Positions 55,301 to 62,948 of a stretch of 64,000 nucleotides of DNA are shown piece by piece; position 1 is the first letter of the stretch; every line of letters begins with the position of its first letter. The DNA is from Chitinophaga pendula (lineage in GTDB: Bacteria > Bacteroidota > Bacteroidia > Chitinophagales > Chitinophagaceae). The DNA lies in NCBI RefSeq assembly GCF_020386615.1, contig NZ_CP077769.1, forward strand, positions 3,224,001-3,288,000. The letters run 5' to 3'. The translations under genes and the position numbers were made by a program. The notes under the pieces were generated by a model, which saw only the letters and a program-made list of their open reading frames with translations, ran no database searches and had not been told where the DNA came from.

Positions 55301-56253
55301 TCTGTAAAGAAAAATCGATCGGACATATCAGGGGCAAAGCCGCCCGGATCACTTATCCATTCTGCCCGGCTTTTATAATAATGCGTGACAGCTCCCAACA
55401 GTGGCACATCAAGCCGCTGTGCTGACAGTCGTCCTGCTTCTGGTTTATTAAAGTCCAGGAACATTCCACCATACAACATGACATCCACTATTGGCTTGCC
55501 AGCTATCGTAAACAGGGAGTCGATCCTGAACGGCCCTTTGGCTACTAACGTGATGGGTCTGGCGCCATGCGCTTTTATGCTATTGATCAAGGCATCAATA
55601 TGCCGCATATCTTGTTTGACGTAATTGCTTTGGTAAAACGCCAAGCCCACTGTAACGGGGTCAGCGACTCCCGGTACGACCTCGTTATCATACCACTGCA
55701 GATATGCGCCTGCTGATGTAAACAGGCTGTCCCTACCCGGATAGTAAAACCCGGCGGCAGGATATATACGAGGGGGTGTTATTTTGATCTTTAGGCCGAA
55801 GATACGTGCTCCGATATAAGACAACAGACCACTGTAATTCTCTTCGTTGCCATTAGACCAGTATAGCGGTATATCGGGATGATCCGCTACGGATATATTA
55901 CCTTTTGCCAGCGGAGTTTCCAGGAACAAGACTTTTGTCTTTGCTTTGAGCGAGTCGACCTGGGGCAGCATTAGTGAGAGGCGTGCCCCCATGCTTTCAA
56001 AAATGACCAGGTCATGTTGGGCCAGTTCATCTAATGAATAAGGCGGCAGTTCTCCTCCATCCACTCCATAGAGGTCTATTTGCAGCTTATCTTTAAAGTG
56101 GGCTGCAGCAGCCTTAAATGCATATGGATCATGTTGCAGATGTGGCGACACGATCGCTATAGAAGGCTTTTTACTGATAAGGTGGCAGGAAGCAAATGCG
56201 CATAGAAGAACACACAAAAGATATAGATAAATTGCCTGTCGTTGTGTTACCAT
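52324..56253 (-). CDS. Membrane-anchored CobN/magnesium-chelatase-H-like protein (HmuS-like)
   Basis: This 1309-aa protein belongs to the CobN/BchH family: KIAFVLWSSEITHTQGVTEAEILYLMGVEPVW, RPRIDVLITTSGTYRDHFGDKI, NAYGILDHPMVAAYFGAYNLAVK and the HGYDGARYMEAF region are typical. It begins with a lipoprotein-like signal (ending FASC, Cys23) and has a C-terminal transmembrane helix (about residues 1279-1299), so it is tied to a membrane facing the periplasm. It sits with a TonB receptor, an ExbB-like protein and a DUF2149 protein and without cobS/cobT. A B12 cobalt-insertion role is therefore unlikely; the set resembles the hmu heme-uptake operons of Bacteroidota, where HmuS is the CobN homologue. 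Whether it removes or inserts metal is not shown by sequence. Confidence 0.85.
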   Translation of the reverse strand: MVTQRQAIYLYLLCVLLCAFASCHLISKKPSIAIVSPHLQHDPYAFKAAAAHFKDKLQIDLYGVDGGELPPYSLDELAQHDLVIFESMGARLSLMLPQVDSLKAKTKVLFLETPLAKGNISVADHPDIPLYWSNGNEENYSGLLSYIGARIFGLKIKITPPRIYPAAGFYYPGRDSLFTSAGAYLQWYDNEVVPGVADPVTVGLAFYQSNYVKQDMRHIDALINSIKAHGARPITLVAKGPFRIDSLFTIAGKPIVDVMLYGGMFLDFNKPEAGRLSAQRLDVPLLGAVTHYYKSRAEWISDPGGFAPDMSDRFFFTERDGVFEPINIGAEEVEQGRRYTMPIQDQVDWRVERALAWAKLRRTPNAQKKIVVTYYSEGSGKATVGADIDAYLDVPGSLEKLLKRWQQEGYNVGTQPLPGATELARDMSLHASNVGTWAPGELQKRTQNGPVIRIPEAEYLSWFHSYPKEQQEEVIRKWGPPPGKLMTTTNAAGQKEFLIPVLQYGNIILAPHPNWGLQDNPSLIYGKEAIPPNHAYIAFYEWMKRSCQPHAFISLFTQLSLMPGKQEGPARNDWVGTLIGNLPHISVVPLIAGSGPGNKRRANALTIGYITTTTTAGLDDSLQLLYDKIGDWQDAANAVLKERLEKNILAKIKAQGLDKDIGKDTLAQQAPATLIQEVRRYLLNMSKERMPAGGHILGNAPQGELLVDMVAGMLGKELEQLAPGKNKREVVKTWLRQILLQGQPIDLVTRQSHTGKDTLLQLQLKQALEYQTLLQQTDNEVTQIIRALNGRYISTGPSDDPVRNPLSLPSGRNPYPVNVKAVPSKEAWELGQRMADQLLLQYEEKHGKGAYPKKIAFVLWSSEITHTQGVTEAEILYLMGVEPVWNSKGQVMDVRLIPSANWKRPRIDVLITTSGTYRDHFGDKIKLLDKAVKLAAAVKENENWVWKNTEKYRQQLKPQNQSATARIFSGNTGAYSTNLEFATEQGESWKSDTTLSKLYLDRMAYAYGEEAFADYQRSLFELNVKDVDAAAFSRSSNAYGILDHPMVAAYFGAYNLAVKNTTGRQPDMFINDMQHPEDATSTPLHLFFHKELRSRYLNPKWMKAMMEHGYDGARYMEAFTENMMLWDVTTPDMVKDEDWNEVYDVYVKDREQLGLDKYFEKHNPFAQQALLATMLEATEKGYWQASEEQLRTMATTLTNTVNAKGPACNSAVCNAPGLTRYIKGILQRVPGGAALAGKYQAQLDMMKTNAGATAAGKTVSGKQLVEQKRWELNEHTAGNRRDWWLIGGLLLGLALIFLLGWWRQTPPRT

Positions 56254-56259
56254 AATATA

Positions 56260-56607
56260 TTATTTTACCTGTTCATCCGGGACATAAATTACCTGTCCAT
56301 TTTCCAACTGATAGGCAGTACCCAGTCTTACCCCGTTTCCGGATTGTTGTTTGCCTGTCAGCTTACTTGAGATGATTTGGTTGTCTTTTTTTTCCAGCAC
56401 TTCCATTTCTCCATTTTTGTCCTTCCGGGTGAGTGTCCATTCGCTATCTTTTTTCAAGAGGTCGCTACCGGACAACAATGTGAATAGTGCTCCAATGACT
56501 GCTACGATAAAGGCGATACTGACATCAAATAGCTGGGCTACTCCCGCTATAGGATCATCTTCTATCGATTCTTCGGCGTGTCCTATCTTACTTCTCAGAA
56601 ATCGCAT
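56260..56607 (-). CDS. DUF2149 family small membrane protein
   Basis: A 115-aa protein with EDDPIAGVAQLFDVSIAFIVAVIGALFTLL: the acidic DDP-x-x-G-V-x-x-L-F-D motif just before a single membrane helix is the DUF2149 signature. The C-terminal ~65 residues are polar and should be periplasmic. The fold resembles ExbD-type proteins, and the gene lies between the ExbB-like and CobN-like genes with 5- and 6-bp gaps. It probably forms a proton-channel complex with the ExbB-like protein. Confidence 0.85.
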   Translation of the reverse strand: MRFLRSKIGHAEESIEDDPIAGVAQLFDVSIAFIVAVIGALFTLLSGSDLLKKDSEWTLTRKDKNGEMEVLEKKDNQIISSKLTGKQQSGNGVRLGTAYQLENGQVIYVPDEQVK

Positions 56608-56612
56608 TCCTA

Positions 56613-57167
56613 TTAAATTTTATGCTTAAGCGCGGTGTGGTAACTATTATATATCTTTTCGGCCTGACCGGAAAGGGTGAACAGGTCATTACGTTGCCAT
56701 CTGAGCCGTACGTGCATAATGGTAAAAGCAATCCCACCAATTACCAACCCTAACACAGTGGTAGAGAAGGCGGTGATCATCTGGTTGGACAAACCCGCCA
56801 TATCTCCCTGCGACAGCCCACTGAGGGCTCTGGCCATAGGTGTCAGGGTACCTATTAATCCTAATGTAGGTCCCATTTTGATGCTATACTTTGCTTCTCT
56901 TATGGATCTTTCTGCTGACTGTTCTGCCTGATGTAGTATCCTTTGCAGTGCCAGTTCAGCTTCTTCCCGGCCAGGCACCTCCACCGTTTTCAGCGCGGCT
57001 ATATAGGGTGCAGTAAAATATCCCTCATTGCGACTGCGGCGCCAGTATTCTTTACAGAAAAGTCCCAGGCTATAAAATATCTTCACCAGTAAGAATAATA
57101 AGACGGCGATCACCGGAAAAAAAAACAAGGATGACAGCCCATATAAGATTGTATCGAGCATTTTCAT
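56613..57167 (-). CDS. MotA/TolQ/ExbB-family proton-channel protein
   Basis: A 184-aa protein with three hydrophobic segments (about 8-30, 100-125 and 132-155). The family motif is present: KMGPTLGLIGTLTPMARALSGLSQGD, then VLGLVIGGIAFTIMHVRLRW. ExbB-type proteins use the proton motive force to energise TonB-dependent import. It is 21 bp downstream of the receptor and 5 bp upstream of the DUF2149 gene, so it is probably dedicated to this uptake system. Confidence 0.88.
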   Translation of the reverse strand: MKMLDTILYGLSSLFFFPVIAVLLFLLVKIFYSLGLFCKEYWRRSRNEGYFTAPYIAALKTVEVPGREEAELALQRILHQAEQSAERSIREAKYSIKMGPTLGLIGTLTPMARALSGLSQGDMAGLSNQMITAFSTTVLGLVIGGIAFTIMHVRLRWQRNDLFTLSGQAEKIYNSYHTALKHKI

Positions 57168-57188
57168 TATGAAAGTTTATGCAGATGA

Positions 57189-59447
57189 TTAATGATGTAT
57201 GTTTTTACCAAACTGGTAGGTATACCTTATGCGGTAATTCCGTCCCGGCATATTATAACCACGTTTTTCATAGTAGTTCTCATCTGTAATATTGGCGACG
57301 GCGACGCTGATCTGGTGCCTTCTGGTAACGGCATAATTGATTGCCGCGTCCATTGTCATAAAAGCAGGATATTGTACGAGAGGTCTCAATGGGTCGTTAA
57401 AGTCGGTATCCCATCTCTTTCCTACATACCGGCCTGTCAGGCGGACGCCATATTTCCCACCACGGCTATATTCAACGCCATAATTAATATTTGCAGTAGC
57501 CACATTCTGTATTGCTGCTTTTGTTGTTGTTCCGTTGGTAGCCACGGTAATATCATCGGCTTTAAATGTCCGTGTAATGTTCGTAAAGAAGCGTAAGGAA
57601 TACCTGTAGTTGACCAGGGCGCCCAGGTCATAACTCGCCATGATCTCCAAGCCACTGATCGTGCTCCTATTGGCATTAAAATAATTGGTTACCGCGGTAA
57701 CGACATCCCCATCCAGGGTTTCGGGGGTTGCGGGAGGCGCTGATCTGGAAACGATCCTGTCTGTTACCCGGGTATTAAAAAAGGTAATATCTGCGGCTAT
57801 CCCTGAGCGTACGTGTTCATAACGCAAGCCCAGGTCTCCGGATAAGCTGCTTTCATTTTTCAGAGAGGGGTTGCCTCTTGCTATTACTACTTTTCCGGTG
57901 CCTTTACCGGATACCTGGTAACCTGCCACATTATATGCATCTGGTGTTACGAAAGCCCGTCCGATGCTACCGTGCATAGTGAGGGAAGGTAAAATGTCGT
58001 ATTGTGCGCTTATACTGGGGCTTACAAAAAGGTTTGTTTTGGCGCCAGTTATTAATGTCTGCGAGAATGCAGGGGTGGACTCCACTGCAAAACGAGTGAC
58101 GTCGAGCCGGATGCCCGGATTCACTTTCAACCTATCTGAGAGCCAGGTGAATTGCCCCTGTACATACCATCCATTGGTTATCAACGCGGCATTAGGGGCA
58201 GTAGTGCTTTCTTTTTGCGTAGCATTGACAGGCGCTGCATAACTTAGCGTCTGGGATACAGTACGATTATAATCATATCCGACGATCAACCGTTGTTTAC
58301 GCAAGTGTATAATATCCCTGAGCTGTATGCCATACCATTGATAAGTATTAAGGCCAGATTGGTAAGGGGTATCGATCACTATGCCACGTGCATTACGGAT
58401 GGCAAACGTTTTCGATTGTTCTTTTGCATAATAAAGGCGGGCCGACAATTCGTTGTTGCGGATACGTCCCGTTAGTGCCGCTTCACTATTATAACGAAGG
58501 ATGTTCTTTAATCCGGCACCTGCCTCTCCCGAGAATATATCTCCCGGAGATTCAACATCTTTTGCATTGAACAATGAGCCGCTGATATCTACCCGCCAGA
58601 CGGAGTCCAGCTGGTATCCTATACGTGCTGCTGTAGAGTAATAGGCATACCTGGTGTTGGGCCTTTTCTGGCCGTCGCCCCGGGCGTCATTCACTAAGGT
58701 GTCTTTACCATTCGCATAGATATTGCGTGCATCCTTGCTGCCTAACCAATCCCTGAACAGATTTCCCTTACCAATATTAAAGTTTGCATCCCTATCGAAA
58801 TAGGTACCTGAGATATCAAAATCCAGTCGTCTGGTGATATTCCCTCCCGCTCTTCCCCCGAATTGGAAAGTACTGAAGCTACCGTAATCGGCGAACAGGT
58901 TACCGGATATTTGTCCGGAGGACTGTAAAGGAATGATATTAATGACCCCACCCATGGCTTGTGAGCCATACAAAGCGGAAGCCGGTCCTTTCAGGACTTC
59001 TATGTGATCTATATTGTTCAGGTCAATCGTACCGAGGTTTGTCGTACCCGCTGGACGACCGTTGATCAATAGTAGTGTACGTTGGTTTATACCGGAAAAT
59101 TGTGGGCGGAATCCTCTGATACCCACTCCGGAGAGTATGCCCGGGTATTGAATAACATTGACACTTGTTGTCTTTTTGACAATATCGGTCACATCTAAGG
59201 CAGGGGTTGCTGCAATATCCTTGTTGCTGATCAGCTCTATTTTCTGCGGTACATCCTTCAGCCGCTGCCGGCTCCTTCCGGCAGTCACTACTACCTCTTC
59301 CAGTGCGGTATGGGCATTTTTCATTTTTACAGGTATGGAATCGAGTGATCCCTCCGGACGCTGTTGTGCAACAGCTACATGATCCAATAGCAGACACAGG
59401 CATCCTACACCGAATGCCAGTCTGTTTAAAAAACTGGTTGGCAACAT
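57189..59447 (-). CDS. TonB-dependent receptor, heme/porphyrin-type candidate (HmuR-like)
   Basis: A 752-aa outer-membrane receptor with a signal peptide (about residues 1-27), a TonB-box-like segment (ALEEVVVTAG), a plug domain (about 50-175; TLLLINGRPAG, IDHIEVLKGPASALYGSQAMGGVINII) and a 22-strand-size barrel ending in YQFGK. FVTPDAYNVAGY followed by ARGNPSLKNESS resembles the FRAP and NPNL boxes of heme receptors, although neither is exact. First gene of the operon with ExbB, DUF2149, CobN-like and Dabb genes, which supports a tetrapyrrole ligand. A siderophore or cobalamin ligand is the alternative. Confidence 0.86.
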   Translation of the reverse strand: MLPTSFLNRLAFGVGCLCLLLDHVAVAQQRPEGSLDSIPVKMKNAHTALEEVVVTAGRSRQRLKDVPQKIELISNKDIAATPALDVTDIVKKTTSVNVIQYPGILSGVGIRGFRPQFSGINQRTLLLINGRPAGTTNLGTIDLNNIDHIEVLKGPASALYGSQAMGGVINIIPLQSSGQISGNLFADYGSFSTFQFGGRAGGNITRRLDFDISGTYFDRDANFNIGKGNLFRDWLGSKDARNIYANGKDTLVNDARGDGQKRPNTRYAYYSTAARIGYQLDSVWRVDISGSLFNAKDVESPGDIFSGEAGAGLKNILRYNSEAALTGRIRNNELSARLYYAKEQSKTFAIRNARGIVIDTPYQSGLNTYQWYGIQLRDIIHLRKQRLIVGYDYNRTVSQTLSYAAPVNATQKESTTAPNAALITNGWYVQGQFTWLSDRLKVNPGIRLDVTRFAVESTPAFSQTLITGAKTNLFVSPSISAQYDILPSLTMHGSIGRAFVTPDAYNVAGYQVSGKGTGKVVIARGNPSLKNESSLSGDLGLRYEHVRSGIAADITFFNTRVTDRIVSRSAPPATPETLDGDVVTAVTNYFNANRSTISGLEIMASYDLGALVNYRYSLRFFTNITRTFKADDITVATNGTTTKAAIQNVATANINYGVEYSRGGKYGVRLTGRYVGKRWDTDFNDPLRPLVQYPAFMTMDAAINYAVTRRHQISVAVANITDENYYEKRGYNMPGRNYRIRYTYQFGKNIHH

Positions 59448-59632
59448 AAATAAGTATAGATAAAGATTCGCATGCGATGTCTGATCGCACGGTTAAATAA
59501 TAACTGTCCCCTAGTGTGGTGAGGTAGATACCTACCCTATTAGCAGCAAATCTCTATTTAATTTCTCAATTATGCAACTATGTTTCAAAAAATATTTTAC
59601 TTCTTACCGACTTACTTTCCAGGTCCAAGACA

Positions 59633-59687
59633 AGATTGATAAAAATAAAGATGCCGGAAGGATCTGTTTGAAAGGATCTTTCCGGCA
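59633..59687 (-). terminator. Terminator-like hairpin after the GNAT gene
   Basis: TGCCGGAAGGATC and GATCTTTCCGGCA (59652-59664 and 59675-59687) form a 13-bp stem with one non-Watson-Crick pair and a 10-nt loop. The minus-strand side continues into a T-rich tract (TCTTTATTTTTATC). It lies 23 bp past the GNAT stop. The remaining bases of the 262-bp gap up to the receptor are AT-rich, without other recognisable signals. Confidence 0.6.
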
Positions 59688-59709
59688 CCAATTAGCTGTT
59701 ATGGCCTAT

Positions 59710-60219
59710 CTATATGTCTTTGGCCAATACCATTAGCGTAATAGGTTGTTTTGGTTTGCCAAAACGGCCATCATCATAAAATGGTAATATCTCTCCTGTA
59801 AATTGGTATCCGTGACGTTCGTACCAGGCTATCAATTCTTTCCGGTTTTTTATTACGGACATGGTAATCTTTTGGCAGTTATTTTGTTTTGCAAATACCT
59901 CTCCTTCTTCCAGCAATATCTTACCAATACCTTTGCCTTGCAGTTCCGGGGATACGGTGAGCATTCCCAGGTATAGCGCATTCTTTCTGATCTCAAGATA
60001 GACAGTGCCGGTGATGGTGTTTGATTCACTTGTATACTTTAATATGGTTGCTGATGTGTGCTTGAAAAGCTCTTCCAACATTTCCTGGCTAATCCGTTCT
60101 CCATCAAAAATATCGGCTTCGCTGGTCCATCCTTTCCGAGAATGTTCGCCCCTGTATGCGTTATTAATCAGGTGTATCAGTTCCGGTACGTCTTTGATTG
60201 TAGCTTTTTCAACTGGCAT
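59710..60219 (-). CDS. GNAT-family N-acetyltransferase
   Basis: From the ATG at 60219 the protein has 169 aa and begins MPVEKATIKDVPELIHLI, the normal start of the fold; upstream in-frame ATG codons add a hydrophobic, unconserved stretch. Motif A is LTVSPELQGKGIGKILLEE, and AWYERHGYQFTGE is the usual C-terminal signature. The acceptor is unknown. It is divergent from the alpha/beta-hydrolase gene. Confidence 0.87.
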   Translation of the reverse strand: MPVEKATIKDVPELIHLINNAYRGEHSRKGWTSEADIFDGERISQEMLEELFKHTSATILKYTSESNTITGTVYLEIRKNALYLGMLTVSPELQGKGIGKILLEEGEVFAKQNNCQKITMSVIKNRKELIAWYERHGYQFTGEILPFYDDGRFGKPKQPITLMVLAKDI

Positions 60220-60345
60220 AATGAGTATAATAGGCGTTAAAGATAGGTATCTTTCGTTCATCAAGCATGTCTGTGCGGTTTGATTTTATAGGATAGTTTT
60301 GTTAGATTTACTACTATCAAGACCATGCTTATGCTTCACTACGTC

Positions 60346-61293
60346 ATGTCCCGTTACGCCATTATTATCCTCTTTTCTACTGCATTGTTTATGAGTTGTC
60401 AGTCGCGGCAGCTTACCCGTGGGGAGCAAACACTTGTTACCAATGACAGTATTTCGCTGCGATATAAGGTTTCTGGGAAAGGGATGCCCTGTATATTTGT
60501 TCACGGTGGCCCTGGCGGAGGCTACTTATCCTTTGAAAAGATGGGCGGTGATAAACTGGAGGACTGTCTTACGATGGTATATTACGACCAGCGGGGTTCC
60601 GGAAGTGCGCCTGTTGCTGCCGATTACCGTCTTCAGCGTATGGTACAGGATATAGAGGAGCTCAGGAGGCGTTTAGGAGTTGATAAGATCTTGTTAATGA
60701 GTCATTCCTTTGGTGGTATTATTTTAATGGAATATGCGCTTCGGTATCCGCAACATGTATCGGGCCTTATCCTGGTCAATTCTACCTTACATTTTCTGAA
60801 CGGTCCGTCGACGGCCGCACAGATAGAATATGGTTATCATCTGTTAGGAAAGGATACGACTATCCAGGAGACTAATCCTGATTCTTTGTTCAGTATGTCT
60901 TTATCAGTCCGGTCTCAAATGAGTAAGCAACGTATTGGATATAAGTTTCTAACTGAGGATATTAATACGATCATAAAGCTGGATAGTCTTGATGAGCGAT
61001 ATCCGCGGACGAATGATTTTGCCAATAAGCTATTTGAACCCATTTTTGATCCCTCCAAACCAACCAAGTATCCTGAGTACCGTAAGGATTATACGGAGCA
61101 GACTACTGCTATTAAGGCGCCCGTGCTGGTGATTACCGGTAAAAAAGATTACGCTATAGGGGTAGCTCATTATAAGCGGTTCCGGTTTCCTCATCAACAG
61201 GTGGTACCTATTGATGGCGGGCATTTGTTGTATTACGAAAACAATGCGGCGTTCAAGAACGCTGTTTGTCGGTTCGTTCAGCAACTAAAATAG
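60346..61293 (+). CDS. Alpha/beta-hydrolase lipoprotein, proline iminopeptidase-like
   Basis: From the ATG at 60346 (315 aa) the protein starts with a lipoprotein signal (ALFMSC, Cys18); the ATG at 60325 would place seven extra residues before it. Catalytic features are HGGPGG (oxyanion hole of proline iminopeptidases), YYDQRGSG, nucleophile Ser in LMSHSFGG, an acid near GKKDYAIG, and His in DGGHLLYYE. A hydrolase or peptidase anchored in the envelope is expected. It has its own promoter region, 126 bp from the divergent GNAT. No biosynthetic link is visible, although a peptide-cleaving role toward the nearby lipopeptide cannot be excluded. Confidence 0.85.
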   Translation: MSRYAIIILFSTALFMSCQSRQLTRGEQTLVTNDSISLRYKVSGKGMPCIFVHGGPGGGYLSFEKMGGDKLEDCLTMVYYDQRGSGSAPVAADYRLQRMVQDIEELRRRLGVDKILLMSHSFGGIILMEYALRYPQHVSGLILVNSTLHFLNGPSTAAQIEYGYHLLGKDTTIQETNPDSLFSMSLSVRSQMSKQRIGYKFLTEDINTIIKLDSLDERYPRTNDFANKLFEPIFDPSKPTKYPEYRKDYTEQTTAIKAPVLVITGKKDYAIGVAHYKRFRFPHQQVVPIDGGHLLYYENNAAFKNAVCRFVQQLK

Positions 61294-61333
61294 TACCATT
61301 CGCTACAGGAAGCTGTTTTTCCCTACATTTTTC

Positions 61334-61987
61334 TCACCTGAAAGCAAAGGGATTGGGGCGGTTTTTCCTCATTCTGAAATCAATAAATTCCTCTTTTTTC
61401 TCGAACTGGAAGTAGATATTATTTTTCAGCAGGAAGCGAAGTTCTTGTCCGGGATCGTCTCCGAAGGAGTGTCCTGGCCAGATCAGTGTACGGCCTGGCA
61501 GATATGCTTTCAGCAATTGAATGGAATCGAACAGTAGTGCTGCATGGCGATGATCGCAGATACCTACTCCTTCTATAAACACCGTATCGCCGGTGAACAA
61601 ATGAGGTCCGAGCAGGAAGCAGGTGCTGCCACTGGTGTGTCCAGGTGTGAGGATGGGGGTAATATTAAAGTCTGCCAAGGTAAATGTATCGAGGTGTCTG
61701 ACCGATACGAGGTTGGGGCAGCTGAATCCTGATTTGTCGATCTCTTCTGCAGACATATACGCGGGGATACCTTTGTTCCTGGCAAAGTCTGCCGCGAGAT
61801 CGATATGATCAGGATGTGCATGTGTCAGCAGGACTGCCTTTACCATGATCCTGTTATCGAGCAAGAAATCATTGATAAGGTGGTAATCCCAGGCGGGATC
61901 CACGAGTATGCCCTTACGTTGCTGATAGATCAGATAACATTGGTTCCTGATATTACTACCAGACACCTCAAACATTTTAACTTCCAT
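61334..61987 (-). CDS. PksB/BaeB-like metallo-beta-lactamase-fold hydrolase
   Basis: A 217-aa hydrolase with the zinc motif THAHPDH, further ligands in PGHTSGS, FTGDT and WPGHSFG, and a C-terminal segment (LLKNNIYFQFEKKEEFIDFRMRK). The whole resembles PksB/BaeB, the glyoxalase II-like proteins found in trans-AT polyketide clusters of Bacillus. Those are thought to act as thioesterases or proofreading hydrolases; their exact role is not settled. It starts 10 bp after the AT-like gene and is the third gene of the operon. A housekeeping glyoxalase II is less likely given the neighbours. Confidence 0.83.
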   Translation of the reverse strand: MEVKMFEVSGSNIRNQCYLIYQQRKGILVDPAWDYHLINDFLLDNRIMVKAVLLTHAHPDHIDLAADFARNKGIPAYMSAEEIDKSGFSCPNLVSVRHLDTFTLADFNITPILTPGHTSGSTCFLLGPHLFTGDTVFIEGVGICDHRHAALLFDSIQLLKAYLPGRTLIWPGHSFGDDPGQELRFLLKNNIYFQFEKKEEFIDFRMRKNRPNPFAFR

Positions 61988-61997
61988 TTGCCGGTAA

Positions 61998-62942
61998 TTA
62001 TTGAATCATTGCCTGTAATTTTTTTAATTGTTCCATTTCCCTTTTAAAGGGGCTCATAATCTGGAAAATGCCGGCCTGGGATGTTGCCGGCAGATTATAC
62101 TTCAACATGGTTGCGCTGGCACCGGAGGGGCCCATATCAATATAAAAGCAAGGCCCCTTTGCTTCTGTTGTGCTGACGGTATGGGAGAAGCTGCTAAACC
62201 GGCTGACGGCTTCCCAGAAGTAGTTTGTTGTCAGCGCGGGTAATTCTTTTCCCATATATCCAGAAACGAAACTTATTGCCGGTTTATTCAGTGTTGTTGC
62301 GGCGGTATACAACGCATAGTCATTACGCGCAATATTGATAAGAGGGGAATGAAAAGGGCAAGTGACAGGCAGCCGGACAAAGGATATACCATTTAAAGAT
62401 AATTCAACCTGGAACAGGTCCAGTTGTACTGCGGTGCCCGCCAATGTAAAATGTCCCGGGAAGTTATCTGCGGCCAGGAACAGGTGATAATGTTCATATA
62501 ATGGCCAGACATTTTCCTTTTCTGTGAGTACGACGAGCATTCCACCTTCTATATCATGGCGAAGGATGGACTTTGCCTGTTCCAATGCGGCTTCTATTGC
62601 GGCATCTGCGCTCCATATGCCGGCGGCTACTCCTGCGGCAAACTCTCCCAGGCTGTTACCGGATACACAAGCTGGAACAATATCCAATGCCCTCAGGGTA
62701 TCGAATAATGCGATCTCTACGGCTACGATAGCCGGATGGGTGATCAGCAAGTCATCAAAAGGCGCATCGGGTTGTTGATAATACAACTCTCTGATGATAG
62801 ATCGATGTAACATCCTTTGTATGATCCGCTCGCTTTTCTCAAGGCTCCGGCGGAATATGGCATGCTGTTCGTACAATTGCTGTCCCATCCCGCGGTAGTG
62901 GCTGCCCTGCCCTGAAAATAACATCACGATACGCTTATCCAT
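61998..62942 (-). CDS. Stand-alone acyltransferase-like protein of a trans-AT PKS cluster (possible acyl hydrolase)
   Basis: A 314-aa FabD-fold protein (FSGQGSHYRGMG at residues ~9-20). The nucleophile elbow reads SGNSLGEF: the Ser is kept, but the usual His before it is Asn. The catalytic His is present (CPFHSPL). The arginine that binds the malonyl carboxylate in true malonyl transferases (normally in a xRGxxM motif ~25 residues later) is replaced; the segment reads LEQAKSIL. This suggests a PedC-type acyl hydrolase or an unusual acyl specificity rather than malonyl loading. It begins 6 bp after the ER gene and ends 10 bp before the PksB-like gene. Confidence 0.85.
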   Translation of the reverse strand: MDKRIVMLFSGQGSHYRGMGQQLYEQHAIFRRSLEKSERIIQRMLHRSIIRELYYQQPDAPFDDLLITHPAIVAVEIALFDTLRALDIVPACVSGNSLGEFAAGVAAGIWSADAAIEAALEQAKSILRHDIEGGMLVVLTEKENVWPLYEHYHLFLAADNFPGHFTLAGTAVQLDLFQVELSLNGISFVRLPVTCPFHSPLINIARNDYALYTAATTLNKPAISFVSGYMGKELPALTTNYFWEAVSRFSSFSHTVSTTEAKGPCFYIDMGPSGASATMLKYNLPATSQAGIFQIMSPFKREMEQLKKLQAMIQ

Positions 62943-62948
62943 AGTCTA

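Noticed and set aside
52324..56253. CobN-like gene as part of cobalamin biosynthesis
   Set aside because: No cobS, cobT or other B12 genes are adjacent, and the protein has a signal sequence and a membrane anchor; the operon content fits tetrapyrrole uptake better.
61998..62942. The stand-alone AT as the FenF-like malonyl transferase of the lipopeptide synthetase
   Set aside because: The synthetase has its own complete AT, and this protein lacks the malonyl-binding arginine and sits in a trans-AT accessory operon about 16 kb away.
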